The notes beneath the pieces are model-generated. The model was given only the letters and a program-made list of their open reading frames with translations, was not told the DNA's origin and searched no databases. Below are positions 34,056 through 42,060 of a stretch of DNA of 64,000 nt, piece after piece; within the stretch, counting starts at the first letter, position 1, and each line of letters begins with the position of its first letter. The translations under genes were made by a program, and so were the position numbers. This stretch comes from Aeromicrobium sp. IC_218 (GTDB taxonomy: Bacteria > Actinomycetota > Actinomycetes > Propionibacteriales > Nocardioidaceae), in NCBI RefSeq assembly GCF_004336805.1, contig NZ_SJXM01000003.1, forward strand, positions 62,001 to 126,000, read 5' to 3'.

Positions 34056-34145
34056 CCTCCGGGAACCGGGCCTACCGCCGATGGCCAGGACGTGCTTCCC
34101 TCGGGGGACGTGACCGCGGTCACGCCTCACGAACGAAGGAGCCCC

Positions 34146-35504
34146 ATGATCGTCCTGTACGCCTGTCTCGCCATCGGTGCGGTGCTCGGGCTCATCATCT
34201 GGCTCAAGGTCGAGCCGGTCATCGCCCTCGTCGCGGGCTCGTTGTTCCTCGGACTGGTCGGCGGGGTCGGCCTCACCGGGACGGTCGAGGCCATCGCCAC
34301 CGGGTTCGGGGAGATCATGGCCGAGGTCGGCCTGCTGATCGGCTTCGGCGTCCTCGTCGGAGCGCTGCTGTTCGCCATGGGCGCGCTGCAGAAGCTGGTC
34401 GGCCTGCTGGTGCGGACCCTCGGCGCGCGCCGGCTGCCCTACGCGATGGCCGCCGCGATGACGACGCTGTTCCCGTCGATCTACGTAGACGTGCAGCTGG
34501 TGCTCGGTGCTCCGCTCGCCCGCTCGGCCGCGCCGAAGCTCGGGGAGCGCGGCCTGCCGCTGCTCGCCGGCGCCCTCACCAGCGGCATCCTCGTCGGCTA
34601 CGTCTTCGTCATCCCGGGCCTGGGGACGCTCTCGATCGCCGGCCTGCTCGACATCCCGCTGGGCACCATGCTGCTGTTCGGCCTCATCGTCGGCCCGGCC
34701 ACCGCCGTCCTCACGACCCTGGCGTTCGCGCTGCTGCTCAAGGCCGGCATCTGGAAGCCCGAGAAGGACGAGGAGGCCTCGCCGGCGCTGCTGGAGGCCG
34801 AGGCGGCCGACGCGGACCGTGAGGGCGAGGACGCGCACCGCACCCCGCCGCTGGCCGTCTCGCTGCTGCCCATCCTGGTGCCGCTGGTGATGATCGCCTT
34901 CGGGGCGATCGCCGAGGCGGCCGGGTTCGACAACACGGTCACGGCCTTCGTCGGCAACGCGGTGTTCGCCCTGTTCGTCGGCCTGGTCGGCGCCTACGTC
35001 CTGGCCCGCCGCTCGCTGGGACGCGACCGGACGGACGAGGCGGTCGACCGCGGGCTCAGCACCACCGGCCAGATCCTGCTCATCACCGGTGTCGGCGGCT
35101 CGCTGGGCGCGGTCATCGGCGAGACGGAGCTGGCCGACGTGCTCGGCGACCTGTTCTCGGCCCAGAGCACCGCCCCCGTCATCATGACGATCCTGCTGTG
35201 CTGGCTGGTCGCGGCGCTGCTGCACTTCGCGATCGGCTCCATCTCGGTGGCCGCCATCGCGGCGTCCGGCATCGTGACGCCGATCCTGGGCAGCCTGGAC
35301 GTCGCGCCGGTGGTGGTGGGCCTGGCGATCGGGGCCGGTGCGCTCTTCGCCCTGCAGGTGAACAGCAACTTCTTCTGGATGTTCCAGAGCCTGCTCGGCA
35401 TCACGACGTCCGGCGCCCTGAAGGCGCTGACGCTCGTCACCGCGATGGCCTCGGTGATCGCCCTGCCGATCATCATCGTCCTCGGATTCGTGGTGCCGGC
35501 TTGA
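34146..35504 (+). CDS. GntP family permease (gluconate/hydroxyacid symporter type)
   Basis: A 452-residue inner-membrane transporter with about 12 TM segments. It shows GntP traits: MIVLYACLAIGAVLGLIIWLKVEPVIALVAGSL at the start, the GFGEIMAEVGLLIGFGVLVGALL segment, and the C-terminal AIGSISVAAIAASGIVTPIL and LQVNSNFFWMFQ. Family members import gluconate, glycerate, citrate or related hydroxyacids with protons. Linkage to a CoA-transferase and a CitE-like lyase points to a hydroxylated di- or tricarboxylate. Start: AAGGAG 5 nt before the ATG. It is the first gene of the operon. Confidence 0.88.
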   Translation: MIVLYACLAIGAVLGLIIWLKVEPVIALVAGSLFLGLVGGVGLTGTVEAIATGFGEIMAEVGLLIGFGVLVGALLFAMGALQKLVGLLVRTLGARRLPYAMAAAMTTLFPSIYVDVQLVLGAPLARSAAPKLGERGLPLLAGALTSGILVGYVFVIPGLGTLSIAGLLDIPLGTMLLFGLIVGPATAVLTTLAFALLLKAGIWKPEKDEEASPALLEAEAADADREGEDAHRTPPLAVSLLPILVPLVMIAFGAIAEAAGFDNTVTAFVGNAVFALFVGLVGAYVLARRSLGRDRTDEAVDRGLSTTGQILLITGVGGSLGAVIGETELADVLGDLFSAQSTAPVIMTILLCWLVAALLHFAIGSISVAAIAASGIVTPILGSLDVAPVVVGLAIGAGALFALQVNSNFFWMFQSLLGITTSGALKALTLVTAMASVIALPIIIVLGFVVPA

Positions 35505-36439
35505 CCGACTCCACGAGCTCCCTGGACGTCGCGGCGCTGCGCGACTTCATCCTCGTCGTCGACTCCGGCAGCCTGACGCGCGCGGCCAGCCTGGCCGGGA
35601 TCGCCCAGCCGACGATGAGCCAGCGCATCGCCCAGCTCGAGGACCAGGTCGGCCACCGCCTGCTGGAGCGCGGCCCCCGCGGGGTCGAGGCCACGACGGC
35701 CGGCCTGGAGCTGTACCGCGGGGCCCAGCAGGTCGTCCGCCAGATCGACCGGCTCTCGGAGTCGATCGGCGCCGCCGGCAGCGGCATCCAGGGGACGGTG
35801 TCGATCGGCCTGCCGGCGACCGTCGCTCCCACGCTCGTCCCCGAGCTGCTCGCCGCGGTGCGGGAGCGGCACCCCGCCGTCCGCCTGGAGCTCTTCGAGT
35901 CCATGAGCGGGTACATCGAGGAGCTGCTTGGCCGGGGCCGGCTCGACCTGGCCGTCCTGTTCCGCGTCCCCGGGCAGCTGCTGCCCGGGGACGTCCGGCT
36001 CTACGAGGAGGAGCTGTACCTCGCCGCGCGGCCGGGGTCGGACGCCGCGGAGTCGCCCACGACCGCCGAGGCACTGGCCGGACGTCCGCTGGTCGCGCCG
36101 GGACGCTACAGCAACCTGCGCCGCCTGGTGGACCGGTTCTTCGCCGACGCCGGGCTCGTGCCGGACGTGGTGGCCGACGTCGAGTCGCTGGCGGCCATGG
36201 TGCGGGTCGCGCAGGCGGGCGTCGCCTCCGCGGTGCTGCCGCGGTCGGTCACGACGTCGCTCACCGGCCCCGAGCTCGGCCTGCGTCCGCTGGACCCGCC
36301 CGTGCGGCGCACCGTCGTGGTCAACGTCGCCCCCGAGTTCTACCGCCCGCGGGCCGCGGTGGTCGCGGCCCGTGACGCCGTCGTCGACGCCGTCGCCCGC
36401 ATCGCCGGACGCGACGAGTGGCCCGGCATCACCCTCTGA
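35501..36439 (+). CDS. LysR family transcriptional regulator
   Basis: A 312-residue regulator. The N-terminal winged HTH reads ALRDFILVVDSGSLTRAASLAGIAQPTMSQRIAQLEDQVGHRLLERG. The linker helix and effector-binding domain follow (GTVSIGLPATVAPTLVPELLAAVRERHPAVRLELFESMSGYIEELL). The start is TTG at 35501, inside the permease stop (TTGA overlap); no ATG or GTG is available before the HTH. It is unusual for a LysR gene to sit inside its target operon rather than opposite it. The ligand is probably the transported acid or its CoA ester. Confidence 0.88.
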   Translation: MTDSTSSLDVAALRDFILVVDSGSLTRAASLAGIAQPTMSQRIAQLEDQVGHRLLERGPRGVEATTAGLELYRGAQQVVRQIDRLSESIGAAGSGIQGTVSIGLPATVAPTLVPELLAAVRERHPAVRLELFESMSGYIEELLGRGRLDLAVLFRVPGQLLPGDVRLYEEELYLAARPGSDAAESPTTAEALAGRPLVAPGRYSNLRRLVDRFFADAGLVPDVVADVESLAAMVRVAQAGVASAVLPRSVTTSLTGPELGLRPLDPPVRRTVVVNVAPEFYRPRAAVVAARDAVVDAVARIAGRDEWPGITL

Positions 36440-36468
36440 CCCCTCGCCCCCGAGGAAAGGAACCCTCC

Positions 36469-37716
36469 ATGACCAGCACGTCCCAGGCCCCGCTCGCCGG
36501 CCTGCGGGTCCTCGACCTGTCGACCATGATCGCCGCCCCGCTGGCCGCGACGATCCTGGCCGACTACGGCGCCGACGTCGTCAAGGTCGAGATGCCCGGC
36601 CCCGGCGACCACGTGCGGCGCTTCGGGGCGCAGAAGGACGGCCAGGGGCTGTACTGGAAGGCGCTCAGCCGCGGCAAGCGGAGCGTCGCGCTGGACCTGC
36701 GCCACCCCGAGGGCAAGGAGCTCCTGAGCCGGTGGGTCACCGAGTTCGACGTGCTCGTCGAGAACTTCCGCCCCGGCACGCTCGAGAAGTGGGGGCTGGC
36801 GCCGGACGACCTGCGTGCGCTCAACCCGCGGCTGATCGTCCTGCGGGTGACGGCCTACGGGCAGGAGGGCCCGTACGCGGCGCAGCCGGGGTTCGGCACC
36901 CTCGCCGAGGCGCTCGCCGGGCTGGCGGCCGTGTCGGGCTTCGAGGACCGGCCGCCGCTGCTGCCCGCCTACCCGCTCGCCGACATCATGGCCGGCAACC
37001 TGGGCGCGACCTCGGTGCTGGCCGCGGTGCAGCGACGGCACGCGACCGGCGCGGGGGACGTCATCGACCTGGCCATCTACGAGGCGGCCCTCAAGCTCGT
37101 CGAGATCAACATCCTGGAGTACCAGCAGCTCGGCACCGAGCACGGGCGCACGGGCAACCGCTACGGGCCGGCGGCGCCCCGCGGCAGCTACCAGTGCCGC
37201 GACGGGCTGTGGGTCGCGCTGTCCGGCAGCACCCAGACGATGGCGGTCAACGTGCTGCGCACGATCGGGGGAGAGGAGCTCGTCGCCGACCCGCGCTTCA
37301 CGACCAACACCGAGCGGCGCGCGCACGTCGAGGCGCTCGACGCCCTGATCAGCGCCTGGTGTGCCGAGCGCGACCGGCCGACGGCCCTGGCCGAGCTCAC
37401 CGCGGGCGGGTGCGCGGTCGGGCCGCTGGAGTCGGTGGCGACGATGGTCGACAACCCGCAGGTCGCGCACCGCGGCTCTATCGCGACCGTCGAGGATCCC
37501 GACCTCGGACCGCTCGCCATGACCGGCATCTACCCGCGCTTCCAGGACGCGACGACGAGCATCGGGCGTCCGGGACCGGCGGCCGTCGGCCAGGACACCG
37601 ACGACGTCCTGGCCCGGGACCTCGGCCTGTCCGCCGACGAGCTGGCCCGGCTGCGCGAGGCCGGCGTGACCGACGGTCCGTCCGAGCCGCGCGACGCCAT
37701 CCCGGGAGCCGTGTGA
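36469..37716 (+). CDS. Class III CoA-transferase (CaiB/BaiF family)
   Basis: A 415-residue enzyme of the formyl-CoA transferase fold. The N-terminal CoA site reads GLRVLDLSTMIAAPLAATILADYGADVVKVE, with DHVRRFG and VLVENFRPGTLEKWGL following. The catalytic Asp sits in YPLADIMAGNLGATSVLAA. It should move CoA, probably from succinyl- or acetyl-CoA, to a carboxylic acid by way of aspartyl anhydride intermediates. Start: AGGAAAGG about 9 nt before the ATG. Its stop shares one base with the following CitE-like start (TGATG), so the two are made together. Substrates would be acids cleaved by the CitE partner, such as citramalate, malate or itaconate-derived acids. Confidence 0.88.
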   Translation: MTSTSQAPLAGLRVLDLSTMIAAPLAATILADYGADVVKVEMPGPGDHVRRFGAQKDGQGLYWKALSRGKRSVALDLRHPEGKELLSRWVTEFDVLVENFRPGTLEKWGLAPDDLRALNPRLIVLRVTAYGQEGPYAAQPGFGTLAEALAGLAAVSGFEDRPPLLPAYPLADIMAGNLGATSVLAAVQRRHATGAGDVIDLAIYEAALKLVEINILEYQQLGTEHGRTGNRYGPAAPRGSYQCRDGLWVALSGSTQTMAVNVLRTIGGEELVADPRFTTNTERRAHVEALDALISAWCAERDRPTALAELTAGGCAVGPLESVATMVDNPQVAHRGSIATVEDPDLGPLAMTGIYPRFQDATTSIGRPGPAAVGQDTDDVLARDLGLSADELARLREAGVTDGPSEPRDAIPGAV

Positions 37717-38567
37717 TGACGACGCTGCGACCCGCGGCCGCGCGCCGCACCCAGCTGTTCCTGCCCGCCGACCGGCCGGAGCGGGCGGCCAAGGCGGCCA
37801 CGTCCGGCGCGGACGCCGTCATCCTCGACCTCGAGGACGCGCTGCCGGCGGAAGCCCGGCCCGGGGCTCGCGACGGCCTCGAGCGCCTGGTGGCGGACGT
37901 CCGCGCGGCCGCCTCGGTGCCGGTGCTGGTACGGGTCAACTCCGACGACCTGGCCGACGACGTCGCAGCGGCGGTGGCGGCGCGTGCGGACGGCGTGCTG
38001 GTGCCGAAGGTCGAGTCGGCCGGCCGCGTCCGCGAGGTCGACGACCTGCTGGGCGGCGCCGACCTGGAGGTGCAGCTGCTGGTCGAGACGCCCCGCGGCC
38101 TGCTCGCCGCCGCCGAGATCGCGGCCGCCGGACGTCGGAGCACCGCGATGGTGCTGGGTGTGGAGGACCTCGCCGCGGACCTCGAGGTCGATCCCACTTC
38201 GCCGTACACCGACCTGCGCTGGGCCCACGCCACGGTGCTGCTGGCCGCCCGGGCCGCCGGGCTGACGCCGTACGGCCTGCTGGGCAGCCTGACCAACTTC
38301 CGCGACCTCGCCGCCCTGGACGAGGACGCCCGCGCCTCGCGCGGCTTCGGCTACGTCGGGGCGCTGTGCATCCATCCGGCCCAGGTGCCGGTGCTGAACG
38401 AAGCGTTCAGCCCGACCGCGGCCGAGCTGGACCGGGCCCGTGCCGTCCTTGACGCAATGGCCGAGGCCGAGCGGTCCGGGCTCGCGGCGGCCCAGCTCGA
38501 CGGCCGGATGATCGACGCCCCCGTCGTCGCCCGCGCCCGCCGGCTCCTCGAGCGCGGAGAGTCGTAG
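37716..38567 (+). CDS. CitE-like HpcH/HpaI family lyase (beta-hydroxyacyl-CoA lyase)
   Basis: A 283-residue TIM-barrel lyase. Recognisable parts are TQLFLPADRPERAAKAATSGADAVILDLEDAL, then LVRVNSD, VLVPKVESAGRVREVD, LLVETPRGLLAA, and GVEDLAADL with the Glu and Asp that hold Mg. The arginine of the CoA/substrate site is in RVNS. Stand-alone CitE-like proteins cleave malyl-CoA, citramalyl-CoA or hydroxymethylglutaryl-type esters to acetyl-CoA and a keto acid. With an upstream CoA-transferase, a CoA-activate-then-cleave route is likely. The ATG overlaps the transferase stop. It is the last gene of the operon. Confidence 0.87.
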   Translation: MTTLRPAAARRTQLFLPADRPERAAKAATSGADAVILDLEDALPAEARPGARDGLERLVADVRAAASVPVLVRVNSDDLADDVAAAVAARADGVLVPKVESAGRVREVDDLLGGADLEVQLLVETPRGLLAAAEIAAAGRRSTAMVLGVEDLAADLEVDPTSPYTDLRWAHATVLLAARAAGLTPYGLLGSLTNFRDLAALDEDARASRGFGYVGALCIHPAQVPVLNEAFSPTAAELDRARAVLDAMAEAERSGLAAAQLDGRMIDAPVVARARRLLERGES

Positions 38568-38610
38568 CCCCGCACGCGACCGCGGCGTGGTGGTGTCGCT
38601 AGCGCGGCGA

Positions 38611-39615
38611 TCAGGAGTCCGGCCGAGGGGGTACGTGGCAGCCCTCGCGCTCCGCGCGCACCGCGGCGAGCGTGCGGGACGGCACCTCCAGCTTGCGCAG
38701 GATGTGCTCGAGGTGGGTGGCCACGGTGCGAAGGGCCAGTCCGAGTCGGTGGGCGATCTGCTGGTTCGAACGGCCCTCGACCACGAGCCCCAGCACCTCC
38801 AGCTCGCGGCGCGTGAGGCCCCGACAGCTCGCCTGCGGTGTCACCAGGAGCATGCCGGTCAGGAAGCGCGGGACGCCGTTGGCGGCCAGCACCGTCACCC
38901 GCGCGTGGCCGGCGGTTCCAGCCTCGTCGTCGCCGGGCCACATGAACGTCCGGTACTCCTGCCCGGCCGAGATCATCCGCCGGGCGATGTCCACGACCTC
39001 GGAGTGACGATGCAGGAGCGGGTGGTCCTGCAGGCCGGGAACTGGGTACGTGGTCCCGTCGCTGACCAGGACGGCACCGGACGTGGCCCCGTGCATGAGG
39101 GCGGTGGTCGCTCCCACCGAGCGGATCGGCGACACGCCTCGCGCGATCAGCGGTGCGAGCTGTCCGAGGTGGTGGCGCACGGCCGATGACGGTGGCTCGT
39201 CGCTGGCGGCCAGGAGGCTGAGCATCCCCACCGAGAGACCTCCGGGTTCGCAGAGGGGCACCCCGAGGCCCCCGCGGAAGCCGGTGGGGATGAGGCAGTC
39301 GGCCCAGGTGGGCAGCTCGTCGACCGGAACCGGCAGCTCGGTCACGCTGACCGGCGGGCGGTCGTGGTTGAGCGCGGCCAGCTGGACCTCCTGCGCCACG
39401 GACGGGCTCGCCAGGTAGTCCAGGACCGGACGCTCCAGGCCCGTGCTCCCCACCGTGGCGTACGCGTTCGACGCGGGATCGCACAGCGTGAGCCACACCG
39501 CGTCGACCGACAACCATCGGCCCAGGCTCTCGACGAGCGACTGGGCTCGATCGAGCACCGGGAGGGTGGAGGCGACGATGTCGACCATCTCCGCGACAGG
39601 CGGGTCCTCCAGCAT
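38611..39615 (-). CDS. GAF-LuxR type transcriptional regulator
   Basis: A 334-residue regulator. The N-terminal GAF-like sensor (about 10-160) includes ADCLIPTGFRGGLGVPLCEPGGLSVGMLSLLA. A middle region is followed by the C-terminal GerE HTH CRGLTRRELEVLGLVVEGRSNQQIAHRLGLALRTVATHLEHILRKL. It has no receiver phosphorylation site, so it is ligand- or redox-controlled rather than part of a two-component pair. GAGGGAG lies about 6 nt before the ATG. It is divergent from the formaldehyde dehydrogenase-like operon, which it is the obvious candidate to control. Confidence 0.85.
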   Translation of the reverse strand: MLEDPPVAEMVDIVASTLPVLDRAQSLVESLGRWLSVDAVWLTLCDPASNAYATVGSTGLERPVLDYLASPSVAQEVQLAALNHDRPPVSVTELPVPVDELPTWADCLIPTGFRGGLGVPLCEPGGLSVGMLSLLAASDEPPSSAVRHHLGQLAPLIARGVSPIRSVGATTALMHGATSGAVLVSDGTTYPVPGLQDHPLLHRHSEVVDIARRMISAGQEYRTFMWPGDDEAGTAGHARVTVLAANGVPRFLTGMLLVTPQASCRGLTRRELEVLGLVVEGRSNQQIAHRLGLALRTVATHLEHILRKLEVPSRTLAAVRAEREGCHVPPRPDS

Positions 39616-39704
39616 GTCGGCTCCCTCTGGCAGTCCGCGGTCGTGATCGGATCGTGCGCGTCCACCGTCGGCGGACGCGGGGCGGCGTACTCGTCCGGTA
39701 CCCG

Positions 39705-39802
39705 TCCGAGCCGCCGGGTAACCGACGCGGGCTCGGGGTGGTCGCCGCGCGGGACATCGGTACTTCTGCCGATGGTGAGGCGGGGGTTGGCGGTCCTGTA
39801 AT
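39705..39802 (+). promoter_or_regulatory. Control region between the LuxR regulator and the dehydrogenase operon
   Basis: The 240-nt divergent region holds CATCGG-N8-CCGATG (39755-39774) and CCGAGCC-N17-GGCTCGG (39705-39711 with 39729-39735). TGTAAT at 39797-39802 could be a -10 box for the operon. Each element alone is weak. Confidence 0.35.
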
Positions 39803-39855
39803 GGAGCGAGCGCCGCTGCTCGGCGGCACGAGACGTCAGCGACGAGGAGGCCGCC

Positions 39856-41004
39856 ATGAAGGCAGTGGTGTACGAGGGACCCCGGCAGGTCAGCGTGAAG
39901 GACGTGCCGGACGCCAAGATCGAGCGACCCACGGACGTCCTGGTCCGGATCACGTCGGCGAACATCTGTGGCTCGGACCTGCACATGTACGAGGGCCGCA
40001 CCGACTTCGAGACGGGGCGCTGGTTCGGTCACGAGAACCTCGGCCAGGTGGTCGAGGTCGGCGACGGCGTCGACAAGGTCCAGGTCGGTGACTGGGTGGT
40101 GCTGCCCTTCAACATCGCCTGCGGGCACTGCAAGAACTGCGAGCGGCAGCTGACGAACTACTGCCTGACCGCCCAGCCGGAGCCGCCGATGGCCGGCGCC
40201 GCGTACGGCTTCGCCGACATGGGCCCGTACGCCGGCGGGCAGGCGGAGCTCCTGCGGGTGCCGTGGGGCGACTTCAACTGCCTGCGCCTCGGTGAGGACG
40301 CCGAGGAGCGCCAGACCGACTACGTGATGCTCGCCGACATCTTCCCGACCGGTTATCACGCCACCGAGATGGCCGGCGTGAAGCCCGGCGACCAGACCGT
40401 CATCTACGGCGCGGGCCCGGTCGGGCTCATGGCCGCGCTCTCGGCCACCATCCGCGGTGCCGGCAAGGTGATGGTTGTCGACCGGCAGCCCGACCGGCTG
40501 CGGCTGGCCGAGTCGATCGGCGCGATCGCCATCGACGACTCGAAGGTCGACCCGGTGCAGGCCGTCCTCGAGCAGACGATGGGGCTCGGTGCCGACAACG
40601 GCTGCGAGTGCGTGGGCTACCAGGCGCATGAGCCCGACGGCCAGGAGCAGGCGAACCTGACCATGAACCGGCTGGTCGCCTCGGTCCGCTTCACCGGGAC
40701 CATCGGCGCCGTCGGCGTCTTCGTGCCCGAGGACCCGGGCGCGAACGACGAGCTCGCGAAGCAGGGCAAGCTCGCGTTCGACTTCGGCATGTTCTGGTTC
40801 AAGGGCCAGCACCTCGGCAGTGGCCAGGCTCCGGTGAAGAAGTACAACCGGCAGCTGCGCGACCTGATCGCCGGTGGCAAGGCCGAGCCGTCGTTCATCG
40901 TCAGCCACGAGCTTCCGCTGGAGAAGGCGCCGGAGGCCTACGAGCACTTCGACCAGCGTGACGACGGCTGGACGAAGGTCGTCCTGCACCCGGTGGGAGC
41001 GTGA
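39856..41004 (+). CDS. Glutathione-independent formaldehyde dehydrogenase-like zinc dehydrogenase
   Basis: A 382-residue medium-chain dehydrogenase. Catalytic zinc ligands are Cys38 (ANICGSDLH) and His59-Glu60 (FGHEN). The structural zinc cluster is Cys89, Cys92, Cys95 and Cys103. The Rossmann loop is YGAGPVGLM. Length and the MYEGRTDFETGRWFGHE region match the Pseudomonas-type glutathione-independent formaldehyde dehydrogenase or aldehyde dismutase group, which keeps NAD tightly bound. Short aldehydes are the likely substrates. GAGGAGG lies about 5 nt before the ATG. It is the first gene of a four-gene operon with a PfpI protein, an unknown protein and a second zinc dehydrogenase. Confidence 0.88.
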   Translation: MKAVVYEGPRQVSVKDVPDAKIERPTDVLVRITSANICGSDLHMYEGRTDFETGRWFGHENLGQVVEVGDGVDKVQVGDWVVLPFNIACGHCKNCERQLTNYCLTAQPEPPMAGAAYGFADMGPYAGGQAELLRVPWGDFNCLRLGEDAEERQTDYVMLADIFPTGYHATEMAGVKPGDQTVIYGAGPVGLMAALSATIRGAGKVMVVDRQPDRLRLAESIGAIAIDDSKVDPVQAVLEQTMGLGADNGCECVGYQAHEPDGQEQANLTMNRLVASVRFTGTIGAVGVFVPEDPGANDELAKQGKLAFDFGMFWFKGQHLGSGQAPVKKYNRQLRDLIAGGKAEPSFIVSHELPLEKAPEAYEHFDQRDDGWTKVVLHPVGA

Positions 41005-41005
41005 C

Positions 41006-41581
41006 ATGAGCTCGGCGCTGGACGGACGCCGAGTGGCGATCCTTGCCGCGGACGGCGTGGAGCGCGTCGAGCTCGAGGAACCGCGGCGCGCCCTCGACGG
41101 GGCGGGAGCCCGCACGGAGGTCGTGTCCCTCTCGGGAGGCGAGATCCAGGCGCGCGACCACGACCTCGAGGACGCCGGGACGTTCTCGGTCGACCGGACG
41201 GTGGCCGACGTGTCGCCCGACGAGTACGACGCGTTGCTCCTGCCGGGCGGGACGGTGAACCCCGACAAGCTGCGGATGGAGGCCGCGGCCGTGCAGTTCG
41301 TCCGGGCCTTCGTCGAGTCCGGCAGGCCGGTCGCCTCGATCTGCCACGGCCCCTGGAGCCTCATCGAGGCGGACGTCGTGCGAGGTCGCCGGCTGACCTC
41401 GTGGCCCAGCATCCGGACCGACCTGCGAAACGCGGGGGCCGAGGTGGTCGACGAGGAGGTCGTCACCGACGGCAACATCACGACGAGCCGGTCGCCGGAC
41501 GACCTGCCCGCCTTCTGCGAGCGGATCGTGGAGGAGTTCGCCGCGGCAGGGTCGGACACCGGGGCGAGAGGCGTCCGATGA
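41006..41581 (+). CDS. DJ-1/PfpI family protein (type 1 glutamine amidotransferase-like)
   Basis: A 191-residue DJ-1/PfpI protein. Key residues are Glu19 in ADGVERVEL and the nucleophile Cys113-His114 in ASICHGPWSLIE, preceded by the YDALLLPGGTVNPDKLR loop. Relatives act as chaperones, glyoxalases or deglycases against reactive aldehydes, which fits its place right behind an aldehyde dehydrogenase gene. Its ATG lies 1 nt after the first stop of the operon, and its own stop overlaps the next start (ATGA). Confidence 0.9.
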   Translation: MSSALDGRRVAILAADGVERVELEEPRRALDGAGARTEVVSLSGGEIQARDHDLEDAGTFSVDRTVADVSPDEYDALLLPGGTVNPDKLRMEAAAVQFVRAFVESGRPVASICHGPWSLIEADVVRGRRLTSWPSIRTDLRNAGAEVVDEEVVTDGNITTSRSPDDLPAFCERIVEEFAAAGSDTGARGVR

Positions 41582-42060
41582 GCACCGTCCTCACCCGGGT
41601 CCTGAGCCGCGCCACCCATGTCGTCGGCTCCCTCGTCAGCCGGGTCCGGTCCCGGCTTGGCGGGTCGTCGCCGGCCGGGGCGGGGCGCTCCGCGTCCGGC
41701 TGGCTGTCCGTGACCGTGCTGACCGAGCCCGCCGCGCTCGAGGGGGCCGCACTGCCCGCGCCGCTGGCCGAGCTGGGGGACCGGATCGACGTCCGGCTGC
41801 GCCCGGCCCCGGGTGACAGGGGCACCGAGCTGTCCGCCCGGCTCAGGTCGGGCGCGCCCCGGGGGAGCGCCGGCAGCCGGCTCAGCGGCTCGGACCCCGA
41901 GGCGGACCTGCGCTCGGCCCTGCGCCGGGCCAAGCAGCTGCTCGAGGTCGGCGAGGTGCTGGCGGTCGATCCGGCACCGCACGGCAGGCGGAGCGCCACG
42001 CCTGGCGGGACCCTGCTCGAGTCCTGGACGAAGGCTGCTCCGAAGGCAGGTGTGCGATGA
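41578..42060 (+). CDS. Uncharacterised 160-residue protein of the dehydrogenase operon
   Basis: I do not recognise a named family. The N-terminal 35 residues form a basic amphipathic stretch (LTRVLSRATHVVGSLVSRVRSRLGG), perhaps membrane-associating. The core reads WLSVTVLTEPAALE, then LGDRIDVRLRPAPGDRGTELSARLR, and the C-terminal helix LRSALRRAKQLLEVGEVLAVD. A WLSVTV to RLRPAPGDRGTE-type core next to alcohol dehydrogenase genes is, as far as I recall, recurrent in actinobacteria. It overlaps both neighbours by ATGA, so it is made in step with them. A role as a membrane-bound coupling or electron-carrier partner is only a guess. Confidence 0.65.
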   Translation: MSTVLTRVLSRATHVVGSLVSRVRSRLGGSSPAGAGRSASGWLSVTVLTEPAALEGAALPAPLAELGDRIDVRLRPAPGDRGTELSARLRSGAPRGSAGSRLSGSDPEADLRSALRRAKQLLEVGEVLAVDPAPHGRRSATPGGTLLESWTKAAPKAGVR

